Positions 1-9,187 of a DNA stretch of 64,000 nucleotides are shown piece after piece. Below the pieces are notes generated by a model. That model did not search any database, was not told the origin of the DNA, and saw nothing but the letters and a program-made list of their open reading frames with translations. This DNA is from Labrys sedimenti (GTDB lineage: Bacteria > Pseudomonadota > Alphaproteobacteria > Rhizobiales > Labraceae). Within the stretch, counting starts at the first letter, position 1, and every line of letters begins with the position of its first letter. Position numbers and translations under genes: made by a program. Where the stretch lies: contig NZ_JAXOUF010000004.1 in assembly GCF_034424805.1 (NCBI RefSeq), positions 372,001 through 436,000 on the forward strand, in the 5' to 3' direction.

Positions 1-1528
1 CGAGCTTGTCATAGCCCCAGGGAAAGTCGCGCAGCCTGTCGAGCGGGCCGATGATCTTGGGAAAGTCGGCGTCATCGACCGGGTCCTGCTTGAGCAGCGC
101 CGCCGTGTCGCTCGCATAGGCGGCCGAGGCAGCATCCGTATGGTCGATCAGGGACTTGTTGCCGTAATAGCTGGTGAACCAGCCCGCAAGCGCCACCAGC
201 GTCACGCCGGCGACCAGCACATAGCCCGAAGTCTGCAGAAGGAATCGGCGGCGTACCGCGGCGGCATTGGTCGAAACCCAGCCGGCTTCGCCGAACACGA
301 CCTTGGTCAGCAGATGTTCGAGGAAGAAGCTCTTGGCACGTCCGGAATAGGCGAGGCTGGCGCCGGCCTGCAGCCCGAGGTCACGCGACAGCGAGCCCAG
401 AAGCTGGTCGATCGGCGTGCCTTCCTGGGTGCCGGAGGTGAAATAGAAGCCGCGCAATGCCGCGCTGGTCTGGTAGCGCGTCGGCTCGAAGATCTGGCTG
501 AGGAAGCGGGTGATGGTCGGCTTCAGCGCGGCAAGCTGGGACGGCAGGCCGGTGAGCCGCACGCGAGAAACCGGGTCCGGTTCCTCCTGCAGGCGATCGG
601 GCAGTTCGGCGCTCAGCCGCGAGACGAGGAGGTCGATCTCGGGCCCGACATCGCCGACGCGGTTTTCCTTCTTGTTCTTGGTCTGGAAGGTGGCGCCCCA
701 GACGTCCTTGCGCTCCTCGGGATCGAGAGTGCCGAAATATTCCATGAAGCCGGCGATGAGGTCGGCCTTGGTGAAGACGACGTAGACCGGAAAATCGACC
801 TGCAGGCGGTTGTTGAGTTCGGCCAGGCGCTTGCGGATGGCGACGGCATGGGCGCCGAGCTCGGCCTCCTTCATCGACAGGAGATCGCCGATCGAGATGG
901 CCACGAGCACGCCGTTGATGGGCTGGCGCTCGCGATGGCGCTTCAAAAGGTCGAGGAAGGAGAGCCAGCTTTTGCGGTCGGCTTCGGTGTCGGAATCCTG
1001 CGTGGTGTAGCGGCCGGCGGTGTCGATGAAGACGGCATCCTCGGTGAACCACCAATCGCAATAGCGCGTGCCGCCGCTGCCGGCGATCGGGCCGGTATGG
1101 GCGGCCAGCGGGAATTTGAGACCGCAATTCATCAAGGCCGTGGTCTTGCCGGCGCCGGGCGGCCCGACGATGAGATACCAGGGCAGTTCGTAGAGGAAGT
1201 CGCCCTTGGTGCGGCGCGAGCCTTTGAGCGTGAGCAGGGCGTCCCGCATCTTCTCGGCCAGCACGCCGGCATCGGAACCGTCATCCTCCGGCTCCTGCAC
1301 CGCGATGTTCTCGGCGAGCGCCCGGGCCGATTGTCCGTGCTTGTAGATGCGATAGGCCAGCCAGCAGAAGTAAACGGCCAGCAACAGGCCGATCAGCGCC
1401 AGCCGCAGCCAGGGACTGTCGAAGGGCTCGATGCCGCCGACGGCAACCAGCGGCAACACGAGCCAGATTACCGCGCACAGCGCGATGACGGCCAGGAAGC
1501 TGACGATGAAGATGATCCAGCGCTTCAT
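1..1528 (-). CDS. tssM: Type VI secretion membrane protein TssM (IcmF family), partial
   Basis: N-terminal 509 codons; the gene runs off the left edge. TssM is the large inner-membrane subunit of the T6SS trans-envelope complex and binds TssL. Two close membrane segments (about residues 4-30 and 42-60) precede a cytoplasmic GTPase-like domain with a Walker A motif GPPGAGKTT at residues 122-130. A third membrane segment near residue 405 leads to the periplasmic part, mostly outside the window. The ATG overlaps the tssL stop (ATGA at 1525-1530 on the minus strand), so the two are translationally coupled in a tssK-tssL-tssM operon. An intact Walker A suggests an NTP-binding TssM. Confidence 0.95.
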   Translation of the reverse strand, partial: MKRWIIFIVSFLAVIALCAVIWLVLPLVAVGGIEPFDSPWLRLALIGLLLAVYFCWLAYRIYKHGQSARALAENIAVQEPEDDGSDAGVLAEKMRDALLTLKGSRRTKGDFLYELPWYLIVGPPGAGKTTALMNCGLKFPLAAHTGPIAGSGGTRYCDWWFTEDAVFIDTAGRYTTQDSDTEADRKSWLSFLDLLKRHRERQPINGVLVAISIGDLLSMKEAELGAHAVAIRKRLAELNNRLQVDFPVYVVFTKADLIAGFMEYFGTLDPEERKDVWGATFQTKNKKENRVGDVGPEIDLLVSRLSAELPDRLQEEPDPVSRVRLTGLPSQLAALKPTITRFLSQIFEPTRYQTSAALRGFYFTSGTQEGTPIDQLLGSLSRDLGLQAGASLAYSGRAKSFFLEHLLTKVVFGEAGWVSTNAAAVRRRFLLQTSGYVLVAGVTLVALAGWFTSYYGNKSLIDHTDAASAAYASDTAALLKQDPVDDADFPKIIGPLDRLRDFPWGYDKL

Positions 1529-3003
1529 CACATATCCTCGCGCGGGATGAACACTTCGACGCGCCGGTTCTTTGACCGGCCCTCGGCCGTATTGCTGAGA
1601 TCGATCGGCGCTGTATCAGCTTGCCCCGACGTCGTCAGGCGCTTGGGATCGGCGATGCCGCCGACCAAGATCTTCTCGACCGCCTGCGCCCGCTGCTCGG
1701 AAAGCTGCTGGTTGTCCTTGTAGCGCAGGGTGGCGCGTACCGGCGTGTTATCCGTATGCCCGACGATGCGGATCTGGCCGGGCTCCTTGTCGAGTGCCGC
1801 TGCGATATGGCCGATGACGGGCACGGCATCCGGGCGCAGGGTGGTGCTGCCCTTGTCGAACAGGGAATCGTTGAGGAGGCGTACCACGATGTCCTTGCCG
1901 GAATAGTCGGCCGAGGCCTTCTTGGCGGCGATGTCGTCCTTCAGGCGCTCGCGGATGCGCTCGAGCTGGGTGGTGACCTTGATCGGCGGAGGCGGGGGCG
2001 GCGGCGCCGGAACGGTACGATAGATATGGATGTCGCCATTCGGATGCAGGGCCAGCAGGCCGGCACTCGCCGTATCGGACATGCCGCCGAGCAGCCAGCG
2101 GAACACCAGGAAGCTGAGAAGGAGCAGGCCGGCGGCGACGGAGGTGATCGCCCACAAGGGCACGGTCCGCCGCACATAGGCGGCGGCAATGTCCTGCCCC
2201 CGCCAATGCGGCGAGATATGGTCCGTCACCCGCGCCTCGCGGGCGCGCAGGGTTTCGTAGAGGTCGCGTCGGATCTGCTGATGCGGAACGTCGCCGCCGG
2301 CGACCCGGTATTTGCCTTCGAAGCCGAGCGACATGCAGGCATGCATCAGACCGAGCAGGTTGTGATTGATCTGCGGGTGCTGACGCAGCTTGGCCAGCTC
2401 GTCGAAAAAGCCGACGCCGCTGTCGCGCACCTGGAAATAGCGGCTCAGCATGCTGTATTGCGTCCACAGATTGCGGTCCGAACTCGGCAGGTTCTGCACG
2501 ATGTCATCGGCGGTGGCGCAGACCGCATATTTGGCGGTGCGCACCTGGGGCTCGGGAATGCCGCGCGCATTGAGTTCGGCCTCGAAGGTCTCGATACCCT
2601 GCGCCACCGTGCTCATCATCGGCGCGACCTGGGGAACCTGCCGGGCGATGCGGATATTGGCGAGCACCAGCAGCAGGGGCATGGCGGCTTCGAGGATGGG
2701 ATTGGGCCCGCCGGTCCTGTCGCTGACGCCGAGCGCTTCGAGGTCCACCGTGGCCGGGCCGATCGGCAGGGCCGGCTGGGCCCGCGGCGTCTCGGCTAGG
2801 GATTGGTAGGGTTGGCCCAGAGAGGGCTGCGGCGTTGCGGCCCCTGCCGCCACGCGGGGCCCACCCCAGATATCCTGCGCTGCCGCAGGGGTCCCGCTGG
2901 GATAAGGCACACCCTGGCCGTCACGCCGGCCGCCCGGATTGGGCTTGATCACCGTCTTTTCGGAGTCGGGGTTAGACCCGAACGGGCCCTTGCCGTTCGT
3001 CAT
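1528..3003 (-). CDS. tssL: Type VI secretion protein TssL with OmpA-like domain (IcmH/DotU family)
   Basis: 491 residues. TssL is the inner-membrane partner of TssM and links the membrane complex to TssK and the baseplate. Order: a Pro/Gly-rich cytoplasmic tail (1-80), a DotU/ImpK helical domain (about 90-275), one membrane segment (about 281-304), a proline run (333-340), then a periplasmic OmpA domain (about 370-487) with the peptidoglycan-binding features GHTDN, LSEQRAQAV and NRRVEVFI. It is thus an evolved TssL that anchors itself to the wall without TagL. The ATG at 3003, 11 bases after tssK and preceded by AGGATG, fits better than an upstream start inside tssK. Confidence 0.95.
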   Translation of the reverse strand: MTNGKGPFGSNPDSEKTVIKPNPGGRRDGQGVPYPSGTPAAAQDIWGGPRVAAGAATPQPSLGQPYQSLAETPRAQPALPIGPATVDLEALGVSDRTGGPNPILEAAMPLLLVLANIRIARQVPQVAPMMSTVAQGIETFEAELNARGIPEPQVRTAKYAVCATADDIVQNLPSSDRNLWTQYSMLSRYFQVRDSGVGFFDELAKLRQHPQINHNLLGLMHACMSLGFEGKYRVAGGDVPHQQIRRDLYETLRAREARVTDHISPHWRGQDIAAAYVRRTVPLWAITSVAAGLLLLSFLVFRWLLGGMSDTASAGLLALHPNGDIHIYRTVPAPPPPPPPIKVTTQLERIRERLKDDIAAKKASADYSGKDIVVRLLNDSLFDKGSTTLRPDAVPVIGHIAAALDKEPGQIRIVGHTDNTPVRATLRYKDNQQLSEQRAQAVEKILVGGIADPKRLTTSGQADTAPIDLSNTAEGRSKNRRVEVFIPREDM

Positions 3004-3014
3004 GTGCCCACATC

Positions 3015-4349
3015 CTATTTCACGTCTTCCTTGACGACCCACAGATTGAGCTCAAGCCCAGGCCAGTCGCCGGAAAAATGCATGCCGATGCCGCTCGCCG
3101 TGCTGAATTCCGGCCAGAGCGGCGACATGCGGTCGAGCGCGAAATAGACGTGACTGGTGATCGCCCGGATCTGCGCCGGCGGCGTCGGCAGATGAATGAG
3201 CCCGATGCCGGGAAGGTGGGCGTGCACGATCTCGTTCATCCGCGTATTGGGACCGACCTTGAACAGAGCCGGGAACTGCGTCTGCAGCTCGGTGAGCGAA
3301 CGCTGCGCCGCCACTTCGAGCACGAAGGTCGAGGCCCGGAACAGATTGCGGTCGGTCACGGTCGCCAGGAAGGCGTTGGCGGCCTTCTCCACGATCTCGA
3401 GCCGGATGGCGCGGCTGATGTCGACGCTGAGGAAACGCTGAATGTCGGCCAGCACCGGGGCGAAGGTGGTGCCGGGATTGTCATGGTCATAGGCCGGATA
3501 GTCGTTGGCGCGCCGCTCGCGCGTGGAATAGGTCGCCAACTCCCCGGCCAGACGCAACAATTCCACATAGAGCCGTTCGGGATGGGTATATTTCGAGCGG
3601 CGCATATGCCGAAGCGCCGGAATTTCGCGGTTGAGCATCTGCAGTACGAAATAGTCGACGCTCTGCATGCCGCCGCTGGAGCGCGGGTCCGAGGCAAAGC
3701 GCGCCAGTTCGTCGAGCTTGGTCTCGACCCAGCCGATCACGCGGTCGAGCCAGCCGGTAACCGCGGCATGGGCCGCGACCACCAGCACGGGCGGGGCAAA
3801 GCGCTCGTCGAAGACGATGGTCTTGTCGTTGACCTCGACGATCCGGGCACAGAGCATGCAGACGAAGCCCGGCTTCGGCGTCCGGCGGATCTCATAGCTG
3901 AAGCGCGGTACGGCGACGTCGATCTCTTCCTCGATCTGCAGGGCGGAGGAAGCGTCGATCAGCGTCTCCGATTGCACGACATAGCGGCTGCCGCTTTCGC
4001 TCTCCGGCTCGTCGACCTCGCGGCTATTGGGCTGGGCCATGGGCATGCACAGCCAGACGAACAGACCGGCGGCATTTTCGGGCACCATGGCGGGCGGCGG
4101 CGGCGGGCAGTCGCCGGGGAAGCGAAACGGCGTGCCGTCCGACAGGATGCCTGCAGCACGGCGCAGGCCGAACTTGCTTTGCTGCGCCAGGTCGCGATCG
4201 ATCTCGATTTCGCTGAAGCCCCAGGGATAGGGCGTGATCTGGCTGGTGCGGCCCTCGAGCAGATGTTCGAGATAGCGATCGCCCTGCTGCAAGTGATGCG
4301 GCCGGAGGAACAGACCTTCCGACCAAGCGACTTTGCTATACCAGGACAT
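3015..4349 (-). CDS. tssK: Type VI secretion baseplate protein TssK
   Basis: 444 residues, the usual family length. TssK is the trimeric adaptor that docks the baseplate (TssFG/VgrG) onto the TssL-TssM membrane complex. The N-terminus SWYSKVAWSEGLFLRPHHLQ is the typical TssK opening (the W-EGxFLxPHHLQ signature). The C-terminal part contains the HLPGIGLIHLP stretch expected of the TssL-binding domain. First gene of the tssK-tssL-tssM operon; its start faces the divergent DUF1036 gene across about 400 bases. No strong Shine-Dalgarno precedes the ATG. Confidence 0.95.
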   Translation of the reverse strand: MSWYSKVAWSEGLFLRPHHLQQGDRYLEHLLEGRTSQITPYPWGFSEIEIDRDLAQQSKFGLRRAAGILSDGTPFRFPGDCPPPPPAMVPENAAGLFVWLCMPMAQPNSREVDEPESESGSRYVVQSETLIDASSALQIEEEIDVAVPRFSYEIRRTPKPGFVCMLCARIVEVNDKTIVFDERFAPPVLVVAAHAAVTGWLDRVIGWVETKLDELARFASDPRSSGGMQSVDYFVLQMLNREIPALRHMRRSKYTHPERLYVELLRLAGELATYSTRERRANDYPAYDHDNPGTTFAPVLADIQRFLSVDISRAIRLEIVEKAANAFLATVTDRNLFRASTFVLEVAAQRSLTELQTQFPALFKVGPNTRMNEIVHAHLPGIGLIHLPTPPAQIRAITSHVYFALDRMSPLWPEFSTASGIGMHFSGDWPGLELNLWVVKEDVK

Positions 4350-4749
4350 CGATCAGCCGCCCGAAGGATTTGGTTGTGTGATTGTCAGGCTCGGCAATGC
4401 TGTCGCAAGGCCTCGCCAAAAAACGTTCGGCCGTTGCGCGAGCAAATTCTCTCGGCTTCTTGCGAACTGTGCCATATGACCTGAGGAAGTCAAGCGATCC
4501 ACCGGCTTACATCGACCCTACCACTGTAGTCTAGAACAAGCGCCCGGCTCTCGCCTCCCCCATTGTGAGGTAGACAGAAAGAGGTGCGGCAGATACGAAA
4601 TTTGTATTCGCGTGCTACAATCGATCGGTGCTCTCGAAGCTGTTCCCCCAATGTCTGCGGATGCGAAGGCTGAGGCGTTTTGCGATGTATTGGAAATACC
4701 AAGCATCGCCAGGACGCCTCGAAACAAGAAATCAGAGAAAAAGGGCGTT
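4350..4749. other. Divergent intergenic region with a repeat element
   Basis: Separates tssK (minus) from the DUF1036 gene (plus). Promoters for both must lie here, but I cannot identify a clear -35/-10 or -24/-12 element. The right-hand part (4675-4745) is a copy of the dispersed palindromic repeat listed separately. An open frame continues leftwards from the DUF1036 gene to a GTG at 4612, without a ribosome-binding site and crossing the repeat, so I do not treat that extension as coding. Confidence 0.5.
4675..4745. repeat. Dispersed palindromic intergenic repeat, copy 1
   Basis: Begins GCGTTTTGCGAT, has a TTGG-aaata-CCAA centre and ends with a CGCC...ACGC arm and CGAAACAAG tail. It aligns base by base with the better-conserved copy at 39821-39920. 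It abuts the DUF1036 gene and stays in frame with it. Confidence 0.6.
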
Positions 4750-5199
4750 TTGGCCAGAACGCGCTTCGCCCTGGGCTTTGCCACGGTGCCGTTTGGCTTG
4801 GCCCTGGGCCATGTCGACCAGGCCGAAGCGGCTTTTCGAGTGTGCAACCAATCGGTCACTCTGTACAATGTCGCGATCGGCGCCGAAATAGACAAGAAAT
4901 TCGCCACCGAAGGCTGGTGGACATTGCCAGGCAATACTTGCGTCACGCCGATCAAGGAAGATCTGTCCGACCTCAAGCTGAGATATGTCTATATCTACGC
5001 GACGACCGCGACAGGCGACAGCGCATTCGAGGGAAACTGGGACATGTGCGTCGACACCAAGCGCTTCAAGATCGAAAAGGTGCAGGACCAGCCCTGGGAC
5101 TGCTGGGTGCGTGGTTTCGTACAGGCCAAGTTCAAGGAGGTCGACACCGGCGATACCGGCTCGTGGACAGTCTTCATCCGCCCCGACGATAAACCCTGA
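4750..5199 (+). CDS. Secreted DUF1036 family protein
   Basis: About 150 residues. Recognised by the DUF1036 pattern: FRVCNQS near the start of the mature chain, NVAIG, GWWTLPGNTC, YVYIYA, CVD, DCWVRGF, EVDTGDTGSWTVFI. Paired cysteines suggest disulfides in the periplasm. A TTG at 4750 after AAGGG gives a compact signal peptide ending in the DQAEA region before AFRVC. A GTG at 4612 would add 46 residues encoded by a repeat element and lacks a Shine-Dalgarno, so I prefer 4750. It lies 18 bases before the wall-hydrolase gene, probably as one transcript. Function unknown; its setting suggests a T6SS accessory or envelope role. Confidence 0.7.
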   Translation: MARTRFALGFATVPFGLALGHVDQAEAAFRVCNQSVTLYNVAIGAEIDKKFATEGWWTLPGNTCVTPIKEDLSDLKLRYVYIYATTATGDSAFEGNWDMCVDTKRFKIEKVQDQPWDCWVRGFVQAKFKEVDTGDTGSWTVFIRPDDKP

Positions 5200-5217
5200 G
5201 CGTGGCACGCCCCCGCC

Positions 5218-7677
5218 ATGGACGACAAGACAGTCATAGCTGGGCAAGCACCCTCCGATCCAGCGGATCCCTCCCGGCCAGCCGCGGCGACGCCGCAGAC
5301 CGAACCGGCCGGGGAAGATACCAATGCCACCATCATCGTGCCGGCCAAACCTGCCGCACGAAGCGCGAAGAAGGCTGCCAAACCTGCCGCCGACAACGCC
5401 GGCCCGCCCGGTAGCGCGCCCAAGGTCACGGACACCGCCAAGTCAGGTCCATCTGCCGCCCGCCCCGCGGGCGTGCTGGTTTATCTCACAATGACTGCCG
5501 CCCTCCTGTTTCTCGGCCTCGGCTCGGCCGTGACCACCATCTATCTGCTTGCTCCCGACCGAGCCCGCCAACAGGTCACGGTGACGGACAGCGATCTACA
5601 GGCCAGCCTGGTTCCAGTGCAAGGCGAGGACAATGAAGCCGAAGACGAAGCCCTGATCCGGGCTGCGATCAAGCCGCGTATCATCGATCTCAGCGGAGAT
5701 CCGGTGATCGTGCCCCAACTCGCCGACGCTCCACGCCAGTTGATCAAGCTGGCGAGCGATACGCAGCGCAAGGCGGCTGGTAGCCTCGGCATCAAGAACG
5801 AGGTGTTCCGGCTCAAGGACGTGCTGGACCTGCCCACCCCGCAATCGCAAGTCGCGGTGCTGGGTTCGCAGGAGGACATCGCCATCGCCCAGGAGGCGCC
5901 CGCCAGTAGCGGCGCGGCGGACAGCGAAGCCGGCGCCGATGCCAGCACCGGTTCCTCCTCGATTGCGGCTTCGAGCACGAGCACGGGCGACCGTGTCGCG
6001 GATTTTGCTCAAAAGGCCAAGGCTCGGATCCGCCTCGCCGACGCGCTCAACAATCTCGGCCTGGATACCCAGCGGGCCGGTGCGGCCGGCGATGCCTTCA
6101 ACACCTTCTATAACCGCCCCATGCTCGAGGCCGACGACCGCTATGTGGTGCGCGCGGTTGCCCTGGACGGCGATCCCAACCGCATGCAGCCGGTGCAGGT
6201 GTCGGTCTATGCCAAGACCGAGCTCGTCGGCTCCATCGCCCTCAACGATGTCGGCACCTATGTGCGTTCCGAAGATCCCTGGTATCGGCGCGATCCCTTC
6301 GCGGCGCCGCTGGCGCCCGTGCAGGTCGATCCGGAGAACCAGCCGCGCCTGCTCGATGCGATCTATCTCACGGCGCTACGCAACCGGCTGCCGTCGCCGG
6401 TGATCGGCGAAGCGATCATGCTGCTGTCGCGAGCCCAGGACCTGGAACAGAAGGTGCAGCCGGGCGATACGATTTCGCTGATCTACTCGCCTGCCCCCCG
6501 GGATTCCAAGCAGGGCCTCGGTCGCATCGTCTTCGTCAGCATCGGACGCACCACCGGCAATCTCGATTGCTATGTGATGCAACCGCAAGTCGGTGCCCCC
6601 TTCGAATGCGTGTCGTCGGCGGGGCAAGGCAGCCTGCCCGACGGCGGCGGCATGGTCACGCCGGTCAACGGCGTGATCGTCGCCAGGTTCGGCCCGCAGG
6701 GCTCCGACAATTCGGCCGCGTCCATGAATTACGGCGTCGATTGGACGGCCCCGGTGGGTTCGCCCGTGGTCGCCGCCTATCCGGGCAAGGTCACCGCAAT
6801 CGGCGAGGAAAGCGGCTTCGGCACGGTGGTGCGTCTCTCCCATGACGACGGCAAGACTTCGATGTATGGCTATCTCGCGCGAGCGGCGACCGGGCTTGCC
6901 GTCGGCGCCAGCGTCCAGGCCGGCGAGGCCATCGGCTATGTCGGCACACCGGCCTCCAGCCGCGAGCCGCGCCTGCATTTCGAGGTTCGCAACAATGGCG
7001 TACCGGTCGATCCGGTCGCCGACAGCCAGGTGAGCGCCGCCACCACCGCCAGCGCCACCGCTGCCACCAGCACCGCCGGTGGCGCCAACGGCACTGTCGA
7101 CCAGTTCGTCGGCCGCATCATCACCATCGAAAGCGGCAACAAGTGCAATGCCGCCAATCCACTCTCCACTGCGGTCGGGCTTGGCCAGTTCATCGAATCG
7201 ACTTGGATGACCACCATCCGCTTGCATCGCCCGGATCTTCTGGTCGGCCGCAGCCGCCAGGAGGTGCTGGCGATGCGCACCAATTGCGACCTCGCGCGGG
7301 CGATGACGACAGCCCATACCCGCGACAATGCCGCGGTGATCCGGCAGGCAGGCCATGCCGTCACGCCTGGCAATCTCTATCTGGCGCATTTCCTCGGCTC
7401 GGGTGGGGCGGTGAAGGCGCTCCGAGGCCCGCAGAACAGCCTGATCTCCGACGTGTTCGGCGCCGCCCATGTGCGGGCCAACCCCTTCGAGCAGGGCAAG
7501 ACGCTGAGTTTCCTGATCGCCTGGGCGGCCAAGAAGATGGGTGCGGCGGTCGCGGGCACTTCGACGCCATCGCAAGATACGGGCACCACCGCGGTCAACA
7601 ACGAACCGCTGGCGAAATTCGCCAGCGATCCCGCCTTCGCCGCACTCAAGAGCTCCGTGCTGTCGCTGCTACAGTGA
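5218..7677 (+). CDS. Membrane-anchored LytM-like / lytic transglycosylase-like peptidoglycan enzyme
   Basis: 819 residues: a Pro/Ala-rich cytoplasmic tail (1-84), one membrane segment (about 85-112), a long periplasmic spacer, an M23/LytM-like fold (about 485-600), an Ala/Thr/Ser linker, and a C-terminal SLT-like domain (about 625-790). The M23 metal site looks broken: the first His of HxGxD is Asn504 (NYGVD), the YxH His is Tyr552 (YGYL), and HLH reads RLH (Arg585, His587). The SLT-like part keeps the expected catalytic Glu638 (TIESG...GLGQFIESTW). So the LytM domain probably binds wall or regulates, while the SLT domain cuts glycan. Inside a T6SS cluster the likely job is local wall opening for the machine. 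Alternative: a general division or remodelling hydrolase. Confidence 0.85.
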   Translation: MDDKTVIAGQAPSDPADPSRPAAATPQTEPAGEDTNATIIVPAKPAARSAKKAAKPAADNAGPPGSAPKVTDTAKSGPSAARPAGVLVYLTMTAALLFLGLGSAVTTIYLLAPDRARQQVTVTDSDLQASLVPVQGEDNEAEDEALIRAAIKPRIIDLSGDPVIVPQLADAPRQLIKLASDTQRKAAGSLGIKNEVFRLKDVLDLPTPQSQVAVLGSQEDIAIAQEAPASSGAADSEAGADASTGSSSIAASSTSTGDRVADFAQKAKARIRLADALNNLGLDTQRAGAAGDAFNTFYNRPMLEADDRYVVRAVALDGDPNRMQPVQVSVYAKTELVGSIALNDVGTYVRSEDPWYRRDPFAAPLAPVQVDPENQPRLLDAIYLTALRNRLPSPVIGEAIMLLSRAQDLEQKVQPGDTISLIYSPAPRDSKQGLGRIVFVSIGRTTGNLDCYVMQPQVGAPFECVSSAGQGSLPDGGGMVTPVNGVIVARFGPQGSDNSAASMNYGVDWTAPVGSPVVAAYPGKVTAIGEESGFGTVVRLSHDDGKTSMYGYLARAATGLAVGASVQAGEAIGYVGTPASSREPRLHFEVRNNGVPVDPVADSQVSAATTASATAATSTAGGANGTVDQFVGRIITIESGNKCNAANPLSTAVGLGQFIESTWMTTIRLHRPDLLVGRSRQEVLAMRTNCDLARAMTTAHTRDNAAVIRQAGHAVTPGNLYLAHFLGSGGAVKALRGPQNSLISDVFGAAHVRANPFEQGKTLSFLIAWAAKKMGAAVAGTSTPSQDTGTTAVNNEPLAKFASDPAFAALKSSVLSLLQ

Positions 7678-7712
7678 TGCGGAGTGCCGACTCGTCCCGA
7701 TGCAGGCCTGCC

Positions 7713-9041
7713 TCACGAATGCCGGTTCCGGTTCGAGGCGCTCAGCTTGTCATATTGCTCGGCATAGAGCTCCAGGAAGGCGCCGAGCATGCCGTGTTCA
7801 CGCCGGCCGACCCTGGCCGCCCAGCGCTCGGCATAAAGCTCCCAGTAATTTCCCTTGCCGGAAAACAGGGATTTCTTGGCATCCGCCGCCGTCTTGATGG
7901 CATCGGGCGACAATTCGTCGAAGAGTTCGGTCAGGGCCGCCTGCATCGAGGCCAGGAACGCGACCTGATGCATCTTGAGGTCGCCGAAGGCGTTCTCCAG
8001 TGCGGCCTTGCCGTCGAGATAGCCCCGCGTCCGCGGCCCGAGCATGACCCGCAGGGCCTCCTCCGGGGTGGGCATGAACTTCAGCGGGTTGTTGTCCTCG
8101 GCGCTGATCATCGTGCGGTTGCCGGCGCGCGACAGCGCCTTGGCCTCGGCCCGCGCCCGCAGCAACGCCATCACATGCAGGCAGGCGATATTGAGGAGTC
8201 GCCCGGCATCCTCTGCCAGGTCGCCGGCATCGACCCCGCCAAGGATGTTGTCGGGAATGCCGGCGCCAGCGGCAAAGCGGCGAATGAATTCGGCCGCTCC
8301 GACGTCGCCTGAAGACGGAGCCTGGACATTATTCGCTACGGCTGGCTTGGGGGCCTCCACCGGATCCCTGGGTTTGACCACGACCGGCGCCGCCTCTTCC
8401 GTCGCCGGTTCGGCCTTGGCGGGCTCGACCGGCCGAGGATCCTCGCTTTCCCACAGCGCTGCGGCCGGTGTCGACGTCGGAATGGCCGGCATCGGCAGGG
8501 AAGGTCTAGGCTTGCGGATCGGCTCCGGCTCCTCGAGGGGCGGCGGCACGTAGGCGGCCTGGTGCAGGAAATCCGGCCCGCGGTCGGCCTCGCTCAGCGG
8601 CGGCAATAACTGGCTCGCATCGATGGGCGGTGGCGCCTCGTGCGGGCTGTCCCAGATATCCGCGCTTGCCAGGGACGGGTTCGGGCTCGAACTCGGCGGC
8701 GGCGGAGCCGGCTGCACTGGCGCCTGCGGCAGCTTGATCGATACCGCCAGCACATAGTCGCCCACAGCCAGCCTGTCGCCATCGGCGAGACGGTAGGGGC
8801 TTTGCAGGCGCTTGCTGGCGCCGTTGAGAAAAGTACCATTGGTCGAGGTATCGGTCAGCCAATAGGCGCCGTCGTAGAAGCGCACTTCGCAATGCTTGCC
8901 GGAGATCACCCGGTTGCGGTCGGGCAAGGTCCAGTCGAGATGCTGGTCGCGCCCGAAATCGAAACCGCGCCTGTCGATCGCAAACTCCAATGGCCCGCCA
9001 TCGGGCAGGCGATCAAAGTTTTCGATCCTGAGTGTCAGCAT
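7713..9041 (-). CDS. tagH: Type VI secretion-associated FHA domain protein TagH (ImpI)
   Basis: 442 residues. FHA domains bind phosphothreonine; TagH/Fha proteins take part in the PpkA/PppA phospho-switch that controls T6SS assembly. The N-terminal FHA domain (about 20-95) has the signature VISGKHCEVRF...LTDTSTNGTFLNG. A Pro/Ser-rich linker follows (about 105-240), then the C-terminal TagH domain (about 245-440) with FIRRFAAGAGI, NPLKFMPTPEEAL and WELYAERW. No ppkA or pppA gene is visible, so its kinase should lie elsewhere in the locus. Convergent with the wall-hydrolase gene (35-base gap). Confidence 0.92.
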   Translation of the reverse strand: MLTLRIENFDRLPDGGPLEFAIDRRGFDFGRDQHLDWTLPDRNRVISGKHCEVRFYDGAYWLTDTSTNGTFLNGASKRLQSPYRLADGDRLAVGDYVLAVSIKLPQAPVQPAPPPPSSSPNPSLASADIWDSPHEAPPPIDASQLLPPLSEADRGPDFLHQAAYVPPPLEEPEPIRKPRPSLPMPAIPTSTPAAALWESEDPRPVEPAKAEPATEEAAPVVVKPRDPVEAPKPAVANNVQAPSSGDVGAAEFIRRFAAGAGIPDNILGGVDAGDLAEDAGRLLNIACLHVMALLRARAEAKALSRAGNRTMISAEDNNPLKFMPTPEEALRVMLGPRTRGYLDGKAALENAFGDLKMHQVAFLASMQAALTELFDELSPDAIKTAADAKKSLFSGKGNYWELYAERWAARVGRREHGMLGAFLELYAEQYDKLSASNRNRHS

Positions 9042-9187
9042 GGCGGTTGCAACGTCCTGTCACGTCATGAGGCAAACGATAAATAAAGCGTTTTGTGGAA
9101 GAATTGATAGGCCCTCCGATCAAGAAAACGCGCCAAAACAGAGGCTTAGAGCTCAATAGGTTTCCGGGAAATCGCGCCTTGCCACGG

